Of a stretch of DNA of 64,000 nucleotides, positions 24,338 to 32,968 are shown piece by piece. The number at the start of each line of letters is the position of its first letter. Positions within the stretch are counted from its first letter, which is position 1. This DNA comes from CAKXIK01 sp050947015. Its GTDB lineage: Bacteria > Bacillota > Clostridia > Oscillospirales > Acutalibacteraceae. The position numbers and the translations under genes are program-made. The stretch spans positions 60,463 to 124,462 of the forward strand of contig JBMNVT010000005.1 of the NCBI GenBank assembly GCA_050947015.1. Reading direction: 5' to 3'. A model generated the notes under the pieces. The model had not been told where the DNA came from. It did no database searches and saw nothing but the letters and a program-made list of their open reading frames with translations.

Positions 24338-24751
24338 TCAACTGCGGTGCTTTTTTTCTGTGCTTTTGCGGCATTCCGGGCAAAGCCCGTAAAGCTGAAG
24401 ATTGTGTCCCCGAACGGAAAAACCGGTTTCCCGTTCCAGTTTTTTGGAAAGCTCTGAAAGCGGACATTCTTCAATACGCACTTTTTTGCTGCAGCCGGTG
24501 CAGATCAGATAATGGCCGTGCACAGCGCCGGGGGTTTCGTAACGAGCAACACCGTCTTCAAAAACAAGGCGGCTGATTTGACCCGCGTCACAAAGACGTT
24601 CCAAGTTTCGGTAGATTGTGGAAAGCGCAATGCCCGGCACAGCACGGCACACCTTCTCGGCCAGTTCCTCGGCGGTTACCGGAAACGGGCTTTGCTCCAA
24701 AGCGGACATAATGGCGCAGCGCTGTTTCGTATTTTTTAATGCCGAACCCAT
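24338..24751 (-). CDS. Fur family transcriptional regulator
   Basis: A 137-residue metal- or peroxide-sensing repressor. The winged helix carries TAEELAEKV and ALSTIYRNLERL, then GVARYETPGAVHGHYLICTGC with metal-binding His/Cys. Structural zinc pairs are CTGC (about 94-97) and CPEC (about 127-130). The HGHYLICTGC motif suits PerR/Fur/Zur, and sequence alone does not decide which. RBS AGGAAGTGG precedes ATG 24751. It lies downstream of a small membrane protein and purL, with a 30-nt gap. Confidence 0.9.
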   Translation of the reverse strand: MGSALKNTKQRCAIMSALEQSPFPVTAEELAEKVCRAVPGIALSTIYRNLERLCDAGQISRLVFEDGVARYETPGAVHGHYLICTGCSKKVRIEECPLSELSKKLERETGFSVRGHNLQLYGLCPECRKSTEKKHRS

Positions 24752-24781
24752 TTTACCACTTCCTGTTGTGCAGGATCTGCT

Positions 24782-25207
24782 TTATTTTTCAACGGAATGA
24801 TCGGAATCCTTTTGAACCAGGTTTTCAAATTCCCGCAAAGCTTCAGGATCGACCACCTGATTGACGGGCGGCCAGGCGGCGTTGGCGGTGCGCCGGTTTT
24901 CGATTGTTCCAATCATCGCCTCACGACCAGCGTCCTGCTGCTCTCGCAGTTTTTGCCGGTAAAGTCTATTGTTCTGTTCGGTCAGTTTTTCTTCCTGTTT
25001 TTTGCTAAGGGTATAAATCAGCCAGAACCCCAGAGCGGCAAGAACAGGTGCAAAGTACGGGAACCCGATACCGGACGAAAAACCGCAGGCGACCATCACA
25101 ACAGCGCCCCAGATTGCGTTGCGCTTAATAATTGAATAAATAAACGGCACTGCACCGCACACCATACCGACGCCGGCGAGCAAAAGCCGCGCCCAGAACT
25201 CGTTCAT
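24782..25207 (-). CDS. Small membrane protein with coiled-coil tail
   Basis: A 141-residue protein. Three hydrophobic segments span residues ~5-65 (LLLAGVGMVCGAVPFIYS, WGAVVMVACGF, VLAALGFWLIYTL). A charged helical region follows, KKQEEKLTEQNNRLYRQKLREQQ, and an acidic C-terminus. No family was recognised. RBS GGGAGGGTTG precedes ATG 25207. It lies 24 nt after purL and 30 nt before the Fur-family gene, so the three are probably one transcript. Confidence 0.7.
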   Translation of the reverse strand: MNEFWARLLLAGVGMVCGAVPFIYSIIKRNAIWGAVVMVACGFSSGIGFPYFAPVLAALGFWLIYTLSKKQEEKLTEQNNRLYRQKLREQQDAGREAMIGTIENRRTANAAWPPVNQVVDPEALREFENLVQKDSDHSVEK

Positions 25208-25231
25208 GAAACAACCCTCCCGGAAAATGTT

Positions 25232-28200
25232 TTATTTGAAGTAAGAGACACCGGAAGCAAAGATCTTCTGATCTTTGTTGCCGGGCACATTTCTGTAAAG
25301 GTTTTCCCCGCGGCGTTCGGAATGACCCATCTTTCCCAGAATGCGCCCGTCCGGACTGGTGATCCCTTCAATGGCAAATTCCGAGCCGTTCGGATTCCAG
25401 GTTATGTCGAGCGAAGGGGAACCGTCGGGCGCACAGTATTGTGTGGCAATCTGCCCGTTGGCCGCAAGGGTCTCAATGGTTGCCTTGTCCGCGACAAAAC
25501 GACCCTCTCCGTGGGAAACCGGCACTGCAAACACATCCCCTGCGTTCACCCCTGCAAACCATGGTGATTTGACGGAGGTAATCCGTGTGTAAGCCATGCG
25601 GGAAACGTGCCTGCCGATGGTGTTGAAGGTCAGCGTCGGGTCGTTGGAACCAATTTCGGTAATTGTGCCGTTCGGAACAAGCCCCAACTTGATCAGCGCT
25701 TGAAAACCGTTGCAGATTCCCAGCATCAGGCCGTCGCGCTCATTGAGCAGGCGCATCACCGCATCTGCAACGCGCGGGTTGCGCAGCGTGGTTGCAATGA
25801 ATTTGCCGGAACCATCCGGCTCGTCGCCGCCGGAGAAGCCGCCGGGCAGCATAATGATCTGCGCGGCATCAATCTTTTTTACCATGGCGTCGATCGTCTC
25901 TTCAATATCGGAGGAGGAGAGATTGCGCACGATTAAAATCTCCGGCTCGGCGCCAGCGGCTTCAAAGGCGCGTGCGGAATCCACTTCACAGTTGGTGCCG
26001 GGGAAAGCCGGAATAAATACTTTCGGCTTTGCGGCTTTAATAGCAGGTGCACTTTGGCTGTGCTGCGTAAAGAGCTTTAGCTCTGTCAGCGCGGCGTTGG
26101 TCTTTGCGCGGTTCGGGAATACGGGTTCCAGTGTCGCAAGCCAGGCCTGTGCCAGTTCCTCCAGCGGAAGAATTTCGCCGTTGACGGCAATAGCACCTTC
26201 ATCGGTGGTTTCGCCCAGCAGCTTCGCAGAGATTCCGGTGGCTTTCAGTTCATCCAGAATGTCGCCCTCCAGGATCAGCGAGCCGCACAGCGGCGCAAAC
26301 AGCGTCTGAGCATCAAGTTTTTCTGAAAAACGGAAGCCGACCCGGTTGCCAAAGCACATTTTTGCAAGTGCGGCGGAAAGACCGCCGTCATGGACAACGG
26401 CAGCAGCGGTAATTTTGTGTTCCGCCTGCAGCGAGGCCACGACGGCAAACAGCTTCTTCGCCTCGGCAAAATCAGGAAGGTGCGTCTCACTATCCGTCGG
26501 CATCGGAATAAAGCAGACCTTGCGGCCGGCTTCTGTGAACGCAGCCGAAACAGTGCCCGAGGCGGTGGTCATCGCAACGGCAAAGCTGACCAGCGTCGGC
26601 GGAACGTCAAGCTGTTCGAACGAACCGGACATGCTGTCTTTACCCCCGATGGAGGGGACGCCGAATTCGCGCTGCGCCAGAAACGCACCGAGCAGTGCGG
26701 CGGTGGGCTTGCCCCAACGGGCGGGGTCGTCGTGCAGGCGTTCAAAGTATTCCTGAAACGTCAGGCGGGCGGTCAGCGGGTCGGCGCCGACTGCGGCCAG
26801 GCGGGCCAGCGACTCGGTCACGGCCCATGCGGCGCCGTGCATCGGGGAAAAGCGGCTGATGCCGGGAATAAAACCGAAGCTCATGGCAGTTGCCGTATCG
26901 GTTTGGCCGTGCTCCAGCGGAATTTTCGCCACCATGGCCTCTTCCGGGGTCAGTTGATATGTTCCGGCAAACGGCATCAGGACTGTTGCTGCGCCGATGC
27001 TCGAATCAAAACGCTCCGAAAGTCCTTTCTGTGAACAAACCTCCAGGCGGGCAAGGTTTTTCTTCCACGCATCCCCGCCGGAAAGCCCGTTCAGGCAGGC
27101 AGGAATAGCCGTACGGTAATCGTTTGAAACGTCGGGGCAGGCAATCATTGCGTCAGCGTCCTGGGTCACGCCGTTTGTGTTAAGAAAATCACGGCTCAGA
27201 TCCACAATGCGGCTGCCGCGCCAGTTCATGCAAAGGCGGTTTTCTTTGGTCACCACAGCGACGACCGTTGCTTCCAGATTCTCCGTTTTTGATTCTTCAA
27301 TAAAGCGATCCACATCGTCCGGTGCAAGCACGACCGCCATGCGCTCCTGAGATTCGGAGATTGCCAGCTCGGTGCCATCAAGTCCTTCGTACTTTTTGGG
27401 GACACGGTCAAGATCAATGCGCAGTCCGTCGGCAAGCTCGCCGATGGCGACACAGACGCCGCCTGCGCCGAAATCATTGCAGCGCTTAATCATTCGCGCC
27501 ACTTCTTTTTTACGGAACAGCCGCTGAATTTTGCGTTCGGTCGGCGGATTTCCCTTTTGAACCTCGGCGCCGCACGTTTCAATCGACTGTTCGGTATGAG
27601 CCTTGGACGAACCGGTTGCGCCGCCGCAGCCGTCACGGCCGGTGCGGCCGCCGAGCAGCACGATAATGTCACCCTCAGAGGGAACGCCGCGAACGACGTT
27701 TTCCTTGGGAGAAGCGCCGATCACCGCGCCGATCTCCATGCGTTTTGCCATATAGCCGTTGTCATAAAATTCCGTTACCTGACCGGTGGCAAGGCCGATC
27801 TGGTTTCCGTAGGAGCTGTAGCCGTGGGCGGCGCCGCGCGTAATTTTTTTGCTGGGCAGCTTGCCGGGCAGCGTGTCTTCAAACCGGGTCAGCGGGTCGC
27901 CGGAGCCGGTGACCCGCATTGCCTGATAAACATAGGAACGGCCGGAAAGCGGGTCACGGATCGCGCCGCCAAGGCAGGTTGCTGCGCCGCCGAACGGCTC
28001 GATCTCCGTTGGATGGTTGTGGGTCTCATTCTTAAACTGTACCAGCCACTGCTCGGTTTTGCCGTCAATGACAACGGGAACCTGAATCGAGCAGGCGTTG
28101 ATCTCTTCGCTGATGTCAAGGTCGGGGATCATGCCGCGCTTTTTCAGCAGCTTCATGCCCATAACGGCCATATCCATCAGGCAGATGGGGCGGTCGGTTT

Positions 28201-29002
28201 TTCCGTAAACTTCATCGCGCGCATCATAATATGCCTGCAGCGCAGCTTCAATCGTGCCGGCAAGCGCACCCTTTTCAATTTCAATATGGTTCAGCCGTGT
28301 CTGGAAAGTTGTGTGGCGGCAATGATCTGACCAATAGGTGTCGATTACACGCAGCTCCGTTACAAACGGATCGCGGTGTTCCTCATCGCGAAAATAGTCG
28401 CGGCAGAAGCGAAGGTCAGCCATGGTCATGGCAAAGCCCATGGAATCAAAATATTTCTTCAGTTCCCCTTCGCTCCACCCGGTAAAGCCGTTCACAACGG
28501 CAACGTCGTCGGGTACGCGGCTCTGCATTTCCAAAGATTCCGGCTTTGCGTCGGAGGCCAGGCGTGATTCCACCGGATTGATGATGTAATGCTGCACGCG
28601 CTGCAGATCGTCATCGCTGATATTCCCGAACAGGCAGATCACCTTGGCGGTGAGAACCTGCGGGCGTTCGCCCTGCGTCAACAACTGGGCGCACTGTGCC
28701 GCCGAATCGGCGCGCTGGTCATACTGACCGGGCAGATATTCCATCGCAAAGCTCTTGCAGCCGTTCATTTCGGGCAACGCCTCATCATAGATTCTGTCGG
28801 CGTTCGGCTCGGAGAAGATAATTTTTTTGGCTTTGGCAAGCTCGTCCTGGTTCAGGCCGGAAATATCGTACCGATTAAACAGACGCAGCTCTGTGATGCT
28901 ACGCAGTCCCAGATTTTCCTGCAGGTCGGAAAGCATTTGCTGCGCTTCAATATCGAAGCCGGGTCGCTTTTCCACAAAAGTGCGGGTCACTTGATTCGTC
29001 AT
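25232..29002 (-). CDS. purL: Phosphoribosylformylglycinamidine synthase, single chain
   Basis: A 1256-residue enzyme that converts FGAR, ATP and glutamine to FGAM in purine synthesis. The large type I form contains an N-terminal PurS-like domain, two AIRS-like halves (KNETHNHPTEIEPFGGAATC and FGAGGVCVAIGELADG in the first; GGKDSMSG in the second) and a C-terminal glutaminase. The last carries the nucleophile region LGICNGFQALIKLGL and VFIPAFPGTNCEVDSA. ATG 29002 is preferred over the in-frame ATG 60 nt upstream because GAAGGGAAG precedes it. It leads a minus-strand run with a membrane protein and Fur. No other pur gene is in the window. Confidence 0.95.
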   Translation of the reverse strand: MTNQVTRTFVEKRPGFDIEAQQMLSDLQENLGLRSITELRLFNRYDISGLNQDELAKAKKIIFSEPNADRIYDEALPEMNGCKSFAMEYLPGQYDQRADSAAQCAQLLTQGERPQVLTAKVICLFGNISDDDLQRVQHYIINPVESRLASDAKPESLEMQSRVPDDVAVVNGFTGWSEGELKKYFDSMGFAMTMADLRFCRDYFRDEEHRDPFVTELRVIDTYWSDHCRHTTFQTRLNHIEIEKGALAGTIEAALQAYYDARDEVYGKTDRPICLMDMAVMGMKLLKKRGMIPDLDISEEINACSIQVPVVIDGKTEQWLVQFKNETHNHPTEIEPFGGAATCLGGAIRDPLSGRSYVYQAMRVTGSGDPLTRFEDTLPGKLPSKKITRGAAHGYSSYGNQIGLATGQVTEFYDNGYMAKRMEIGAVIGASPKENVVRGVPSEGDIIVLLGGRTGRDGCGGATGSSKAHTEQSIETCGAEVQKGNPPTERKIQRLFRKKEVARMIKRCNDFGAGGVCVAIGELADGLRIDLDRVPKKYEGLDGTELAISESQERMAVVLAPDDVDRFIEESKTENLEATVVAVVTKENRLCMNWRGSRIVDLSRDFLNTNGVTQDADAMIACPDVSNDYRTAIPACLNGLSGGDAWKKNLARLEVCSQKGLSERFDSSIGAATVLMPFAGTYQLTPEEAMVAKIPLEHGQTDTATAMSFGFIPGISRFSPMHGAAWAVTESLARLAAVGADPLTARLTFQEYFERLHDDPARWGKPTAALLGAFLAQREFGVPSIGGKDSMSGSFEQLDVPPTLVSFAVAMTTASGTVSAAFTEAGRKVCFIPMPTDSETHLPDFAEAKKLFAVVASLQAEHKITAAAVVHDGGLSAALAKMCFGNRVGFRFSEKLDAQTLFAPLCGSLILEGDILDELKATGISAKLLGETTDEGAIAVNGEILPLEELAQAWLATLEPVFPNRAKTNAALTELKLFTQHSQSAPAIKAAKPKVFIPAFPGTNCEVDSARAFEAAGAEPEILIVRNLSSSDIEETIDAMVKKIDAAQIIMLPGGFSGGDEPDGSGKFIATTLRNPRVADAVMRLLNERDGLMLGICNGFQALIKLGLVPNGTITEIGSNDPTLTFNTIGRHVSRMAYTRITSVKSPWFAGVNAGDVFAVPVSHGEGRFVADKATIETLAANGQIATQYCAPDGSPSLDITWNPNGSEFAIEGITSPDGRILGKMGHSERRGENLYRNVPGNKDQKIFASGVSYFK

Positions 29003-29221
29003 GTACTTTGACTTCCCTTCAGCGGCATATTCGCGGCGGCGGATAAATTTGCAGTAAAGCAAAATTTCAGGCGGCCGTCCGTAAAGATAATTTTATTTTA
29101 TCATAAACAGGGATGAACGAAAAGAGCTTTTCAGAGAAAAAAGCGGAAAACAAAAGAATGAGCAACTTGATACATTTTTTTATCCCGGATGCCATAAAAC
29201 TTGTGAATTCACGGCGAAGGC

Positions 29222-29250
29222 TTGACAAGCGCAAAAAAAACGAGTATTCT
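29222..29250 (+). promoter_or_regulatory. Promoter of the rsgA leader
   Basis: TTGACA (29222-29227), 17 nt, TATTCT (29245-29250). The nearest large gene, rsgA, starts 430 nt later, leaving a long structured 5' leader. Confidence 0.8.
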
Positions 29251-29455
29251 GAACATATCGTCTATCTCAAAATGGTTCCCAGATTTGCGGGGCATCGTTT
29301 TGGAGCTTTCTTGATGATTTTGTTTTGAAAGGAGCGTTTTTGATGTCGGTGATTTTTGAGGTGGCTTTTTCCTGAAAATCGGATATTGCATGGCAAAGGA
29401 AGGCGGAGCGCCGCTTTTGCTTTGTTGTGCCCAAAACGACCTTTCGTGAATACTG

Positions 29456-29489
29456 TTTTTGAACAGGGCACGGCGGCGTGCTCTTTTTT
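29456..29489 (+). terminator. Leader terminator 1
   Basis: Stem GGGCACG (29466-29472) with CGTGCTC (29477-29483), containing one G-U pair, a GCGG loop and T6. Confidence 0.7.
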
Positions 29490-29525
29490 GTTGCTTTTTT
29501 GCAGTAAAAAGTGTGCCGCGGGGAG

Positions 29526-29577
29526 GATCCCCGCAGAAACAGCTCTTTGCCGGGAGCTCGTTTCCGCGGGGATTTTT
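29526..29577 (+). terminator. Leader terminator 2
   Basis: Left arm GATCCCCGCAGAAACAGCTC (29526-29545), right arm GAGCTCGTTTCCGCGGGGAT (29554-29573, small bulges), then T5. The left arm also pairs with 29518-29523, offering an anti-terminator-like alternative. Confidence 0.75.
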
Positions 29578-29679
29578 GCGTCTGTTTTCAGAAAGAAGCC
29601 AAAGAAAGGGGAGTGCTTTACATGAGAATTTTTCAAAAGCAAGAACGAAAGCAAATCAACTTTATGGAGGCGGAAAACA

Positions 29680-30732
29680 TTGAGGTTTCTGGATTACGGG
29701 TGGGATCCGGCTATGATGCCGGAAAACGCAAATGGAATTCCCGCGCGGGTCACCGCGGTTTCGCGTGATCTGTTTCAATTTGTATGCGAACAGGGGAGCG
29801 GGCATGCAAGGCTGAAAACAGCAGAATATACCGTTGGCGGCGAGGTGTTTCCGACAACGGGAGATTTTGTTCTGTTGGACTGGCAGCCTGCGGGCGAAAG
29901 CCGTATTCTGAAGACATTACCGCGGAAAACCTATTTTTCCCGGCTGGATCCTTCGTCCTCAGGTCATGGGGAACAGGCGGTCGCGGCTAACTTTGATACG
30001 GTTTTTATTATGCAGTCGCTGAACTATAATTTTAACCTTCGCCGGCTGGAGCGATATTTGACGCTGGCCTGGCAGTCCGGCGCGGTTCCGGCCGTCGTGC
30101 TCACCAAGGCAGATCTGGTGCAGGATCATACAGATCAGCTGCACGCGGCGGAGAAAGTTGCAATTGGAGCGGAGGTGTTTGCGGTCAGCGCCAGAACCGG
30201 GCAGGGCCTCTCCGGTTTGGCGGGATATCTGAAGCCGCGCCGGACGGTGGTTTTCCTTGGTTCATCTGGCGTGGGAAAATCCAGTCTCGTCAACGCGCTC
30301 GCGGGAGAAACCGTGATGGGTACCGGCGAAATCCGCGAGGACGACAGTCGTGGCCGCCACACAACAACGCATCGTCAGCTGTTGATGCTGCCAAGCGGTG
30401 TAATGGTGATCGACACGCCCGGCATGCGGGAACTTGGTATGTGGGACGTGACCGATGGAATCGGTCACAGCTTTGCCGATGTGGAGAAATTTTTCGGGAA
30501 ATGCCGCTTTTCCGACTGCCGCCACCAAAACGAGCCGGGCTGCGCGGTAAAAGCCGCCATCGAACGCGGCGAGCTGTCCGCAGAGCGGTGGGAAAGCTAT
30601 TGCAGGCTTAAAAATGAAGCGAAATATTCCGAAGATAAAGCGGAATACCTGCGAGAAAAGCAGCAATGGCACAAAAATATTGCCCAAATAAACCGCAGCC
30701 GCCGGAAAAATGGTAGGCCGGAAAAGTGGTAA
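29680..30732 (+). CDS. rsgA: Ribosome small subunit-dependent GTPase A
   Basis: A 350-residue circularly permuted GTPase that assists late 30S maturation. An OB-fold occupies residues ~20-90. The motif order is permuted: TKADL (G4) comes first, then the P-loop GSSGVGKSSL, G2 GRHTTTHRQL and DTPGM (G3). The C-terminal zinc site is CRFSDCRHQNEPGC. Start TTG at 29680 has GGAGG 9 nt upstream. Its own 5' leader with promoter and two terminators suggests regulation by transcript termination. It is followed by a GNAT gene after 16 nt. Confidence 0.93.
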   Translation: MRFLDYGWDPAMMPENANGIPARVTAVSRDLFQFVCEQGSGHARLKTAEYTVGGEVFPTTGDFVLLDWQPAGESRILKTLPRKTYFSRLDPSSSGHGEQAVAANFDTVFIMQSLNYNFNLRRLERYLTLAWQSGAVPAVVLTKADLVQDHTDQLHAAEKVAIGAEVFAVSARTGQGLSGLAGYLKPRRTVVFLGSSGVGKSSLVNALAGETVMGTGEIREDDSRGRHTTTHRQLLMLPSGVMVIDTPGMRELGMWDVTDGIGHSFADVEKFFGKCRFSDCRHQNEPGCAVKAAIERGELSAERWESYCRLKNEAKYSEDKAEYLREKQQWHKNIAQINRSRRKNGRPEKW

Positions 30733-30748
30733 CAGGGGGGCTCTTACA

Positions 30749-31600
30749 ATGAAGATTCATTTACGTTGTGAACGGTCGGAAGAGCAGCACAAGGTTGAGC
30801 TGTTGATTCGGGAAGCGTTTTGGGGTTATTTTCGCCCTACCTGCGACGAACATTATCTGGCACATCTGCTGCGGAAAAGCCCGGCGTTTGTGCCGGAGCT
30901 GGACTTTGTGGCCGAACAGGACGGAAACCTCATTGGAAACGTTATGTATTCCCGGGCAGCGGTCATAGACCAAGGCAGAAAAAAGCACGAGGTACTTACC
31001 TTCGGCCCGCTTTCCGTGCTGCCGGAGTATTGGGGGCGGGGCGTAGGCTCTGCGTTGATGAGGCACACCATTCAGCAGGCGAAGCGGCTGGGGTATCCGG
31101 CAATTTTGATGTACGGCCACCCCGATTATTACCCGCGCTTTGGGTTTCAGAATGCAAAAGTTTTCGGTATTACAGACGGCAATGGTAAAAACTATGATGC
31201 GCTGATGGCAATAGAGCTTTTTCCAGGCGCTCTGAATGGTATTTCCGGCCGGTTTCAGGAGGATCCTGTTTTCAGTGTCCGTGATGAAGACGTGCTGATG
31301 TATGATCAAAAAAATTTTCCGCCCAAAGAACCGGCAGGGATGCTTCCGATCGAGCTTTTGCTCAGTAAGCTGCCTAAGAAAGCGCAGAACGCGTTCCATA
31401 AACGAAACATCACCACGCTGAATGATCTGAATCGGTTCAGCGGACGGGAATTGCTTCTGTGGGACGGTGTGGATATGGAGATTCTTCAGACGGTTAACAG
31501 TGTGCTGTGCGGGCATCGTCTGGCGCCAAAGCTGCAGCCCGGCTGTGAAATTCTGGAACAAGCAAAACACGGTGTGCGTTGTGTGGAGGAAGAAAAATGA
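30749..31600 (+). CDS. GNAT N-acetyltransferase with alpha-CTD-like tail
   Basis: A 283-residue protein. Residues 1-150 are a GNAT domain, with the acetyl-CoA loop VLPEYWGRGVGSALMRH and the ILMYGHPDYYPRFGF segment common in predicted N-acetyltransferases. The C-terminal part (about residues 205-262), LSKLPKKAQNAFHKRNITTL to DGVDMEILQTVNSVL, resembles the helix-hairpin-helix fold of the RNA polymerase alpha C-terminal domain. ATG 30749 follows a GGGGGG stretch. Substrate is unknown. It is probably cotranscribed with rsgA and the methyltransferase. Confidence 0.8.
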   Translation: MKIHLRCERSEEQHKVELLIREAFWGYFRPTCDEHYLAHLLRKSPAFVPELDFVAEQDGNLIGNVMYSRAAVIDQGRKKHEVLTFGPLSVLPEYWGRGVGSALMRHTIQQAKRLGYPAILMYGHPDYYPRFGFQNAKVFGITDGNGKNYDALMAIELFPGALNGISGRFQEDPVFSVRDEDVLMYDQKNFPPKEPAGMLPIELLLSKLPKKAQNAFHKRNITTLNDLNRFSGRELLLWDGVDMEILQTVNSVLCGHRLAPKLQPGCEILEQAKHGVRCVEEEK

Positions 31601-31615
31601 AAGGAGTCAGGAATC

Positions 31616-32320
31616 ATGGAGATACAAAAGGATTATCTCGATTTGAAGCAATGGCTGGAAGAAACGAGAGATGAGCCGCTTGAGGCGATGGATGCTTTTT
31701 TTGACAGACGAATCGAGAGCTACGAAGAACATATGTCGCCATGGAAAAAGCACTATGAGTGGCTGGCCGGGCTGATTCCTCCGTCCGCCCGAACCCTGCT
31801 GGATATCGGATGCGGAACAGGGCTTGAGCTTGACAGCATTTATGAAAAAATACCTCAGCTGCAGGTTACCGGAATTGATCTTTCAACTGAAATGCTCGCG
31901 ATGCTGCGGCAAAAACATCCCGATAAATCGCTGACATTGATTCAGGGAGATTATTTTCTGCACGATTTTGGTCAGAACCGATTCGATGTTGCCGTTTCCG
32001 TCGAGACGCTGCATCATTTTGCAGCAGAAAAAAAGGAGGAAGTTTTTCGGAACTTGTTTCGCTCGCTGGTGCCCGGCGGTATGTATTTGGAGTGTGATTA
32101 TATTGCCGTTTCGCAGGAGATCGAGGATCTGGTTTTTGCAGAATGTGATCGCAGACGCAGGCGTGACAAAGTTGCCCCCAACACTTTCGTGCATTTCGAC
32201 ACGCCGCTGACGGTGGAACATGAGGTACAGGCAATCAAACGCGCCGGATTTTCCTCTGTTATGCCGCTGGGCTTTCTGTCGGGTGACAGCCACACGGTCA
32301 TGATCCGGGCGATAAAATAA
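31616..32320 (+). CDS. Class I SAM-dependent methyltransferase
   Basis: A 234-residue methyltransferase. SAM motif I is LLDIGCGTGLELDSIY (about residues 60-75), the acidic ribose residue is in TGIDLST, and motif IV is DVAVSVETLHHF. The substrate cannot be told. AAAGGAGTC precedes ATG 31616 and the gap to the GNAT gene is 15 nt. It ends the rsgA-GNAT-methyltransferase run, with a terminator 22 nt after the stop. Confidence 0.87.
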   Translation: MEIQKDYLDLKQWLEETRDEPLEAMDAFFDRRIESYEEHMSPWKKHYEWLAGLIPPSARTLLDIGCGTGLELDSIYEKIPQLQVTGIDLSTEMLAMLRQKHPDKSLTLIQGDYFLHDFGQNRFDVAVSVETLHHFAAEKKEEVFRNLFRSLVPGGMYLECDYIAVSQEIEDLVFAECDRRRRRDKVAPNTFVHFDTPLTVEHEVQAIKRAGFSSVMPLGFLSGDSHTVMIRAIK

Positions 32321-32341
32321 AACAGAGTCTCGGAGACATGC

Positions 32342-32378
32342 AAAAAGGACAGGCGACAAAAATCGTCTGTCCTTTTCT
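32342..32378 (+). terminator. Terminator of the rsgA run
   Basis: AAAAGGACAGGCGA (32342-32355) pairs with TCGTCTGTCCTTTT (32363-32376, one G-T pair), 7-nt loop. Confidence 0.82.
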
Positions 32379-32443
32379 TCGTCAAGTAAAAATTCCGTTC
32401 GACGACCGTTATCTCAATTCCGCAGAGTTTTATCACAAACACT

Positions 32444-32578
32444 TCAGCGTTCGCTGCAGTGATTTTCCTGATCCACAAAAATAAAATCGTCCAGATCGCC
32501 CTGTGGAACCGGCGTCTGTTTTTCGTCCTTGTGTTTGGAGGACTCTTTGACGTCGGCAGAAAAAAAGTCAAACAACAT
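32444..32578 (-). CDS. Tiny acidic protein (44 aa), unknown
   Basis: ATG 32578 is preceded on the minus strand by AAAGGAGCG with 9-nt spacing, followed by 44 codons (MLFDFFSADVKESS ... DDFIFVDQENHCSER) and TGA. The protein is acidic with a hydrophobic N-terminal LFDFF and a C-terminal FIFV patch. No family recognised. The good RBS is the main evidence. The next minus-strand gene upstream is another small acidic protein. Confidence 0.5.
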   Translation of the reverse strand: MLFDFFSADVKESSKHKDEKQTPVPQGDLDDFIFVDQENHCSER

Positions 32579-32673
32579 TGCTATCGCGCTCCTTTCTTTC
32601 AGAATGCATTCTTCATTCTATGCGGAAGAAGCGACGAAATTGTGAGAAAAATGAAAATAATTTAAAAATATTT

Positions 32674-32847
32674 TCAGCGGAACCGCGGATCCTCCTCCTC
32701 GGCAAAGGGATCAGCCTCTTGTTCAGGCCCTGATGCCCCGCTGTCGGGAATCAGATCGTCGTCATCGAAAATACGGTAAACGCCGAGTGCTGCCAGAGGA
32801 TTATAGTTTTCTGTCCACCAATCGGGCGGCAAAGAATTTTCTTTCAT
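32674..32847 (-). CDS. Small acidic protein (57 aa), unknown
   Basis: ATG 32847 is chosen because AAGGAGG lies 7 nt upstream. An upstream in-frame start at 33033 would overlap the next gene. The N-terminal half contains PPDWWTENYNPLAALGVYRIF, the C-terminal half is nearly all Asp, Glu and Pro. No family recognised. It lies 121 nt downstream of a membrane-anchored protein gene on the same strand. Confidence 0.55.
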   Translation of the reverse strand: MKENSLPPDWWTENYNPLAALGVYRIFDDDDLIPDSGASGPEQEADPFAEEEDPRFR

Positions 32848-32968
32848 ACGGACGCCTCCTTCCGGGGAAACTCCCCGGTGATAGCATTCCGCGCGTGCAA
32901 AAGAATATACCGGCTGAGGTTTTTTGTCCGGCAGCTTTCGTTTTCGGAAGAGCGGGGAAAACGTTTTG

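Larger units (their letters stand above)
29251..29679 (+). promoter_or_regulatory. Structured 5' leader of rsgA with two terminators and short ORFs
   Basis: Elements in order: a 10-codon ORF at 29343-29375 (MSVIFEVAFS) behind AAAGGAGCG; a hairpin around 29396-29425; an intrinsic terminator (GGGCACG/CGTGCTC, 29466-29483, T6); a hairpin GCGGGG/CCCCGC (29518-29534); a long second terminator (arms 29526-29545 and 29554-29573, T5) that is mutually exclusive with the previous hairpin; and an ORF of 48 codons at 29622-29768 behind AAGGGGAG that overlaps the rsgA start. This looks like attenuation control, not a named riboswitch. Confidence 0.6.

Noticed and set aside
27557..28330. 257-codon frame antisense to purL
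   Set aside because: It lies wholly within purL, lacks an RBS and shows no conserved motif.
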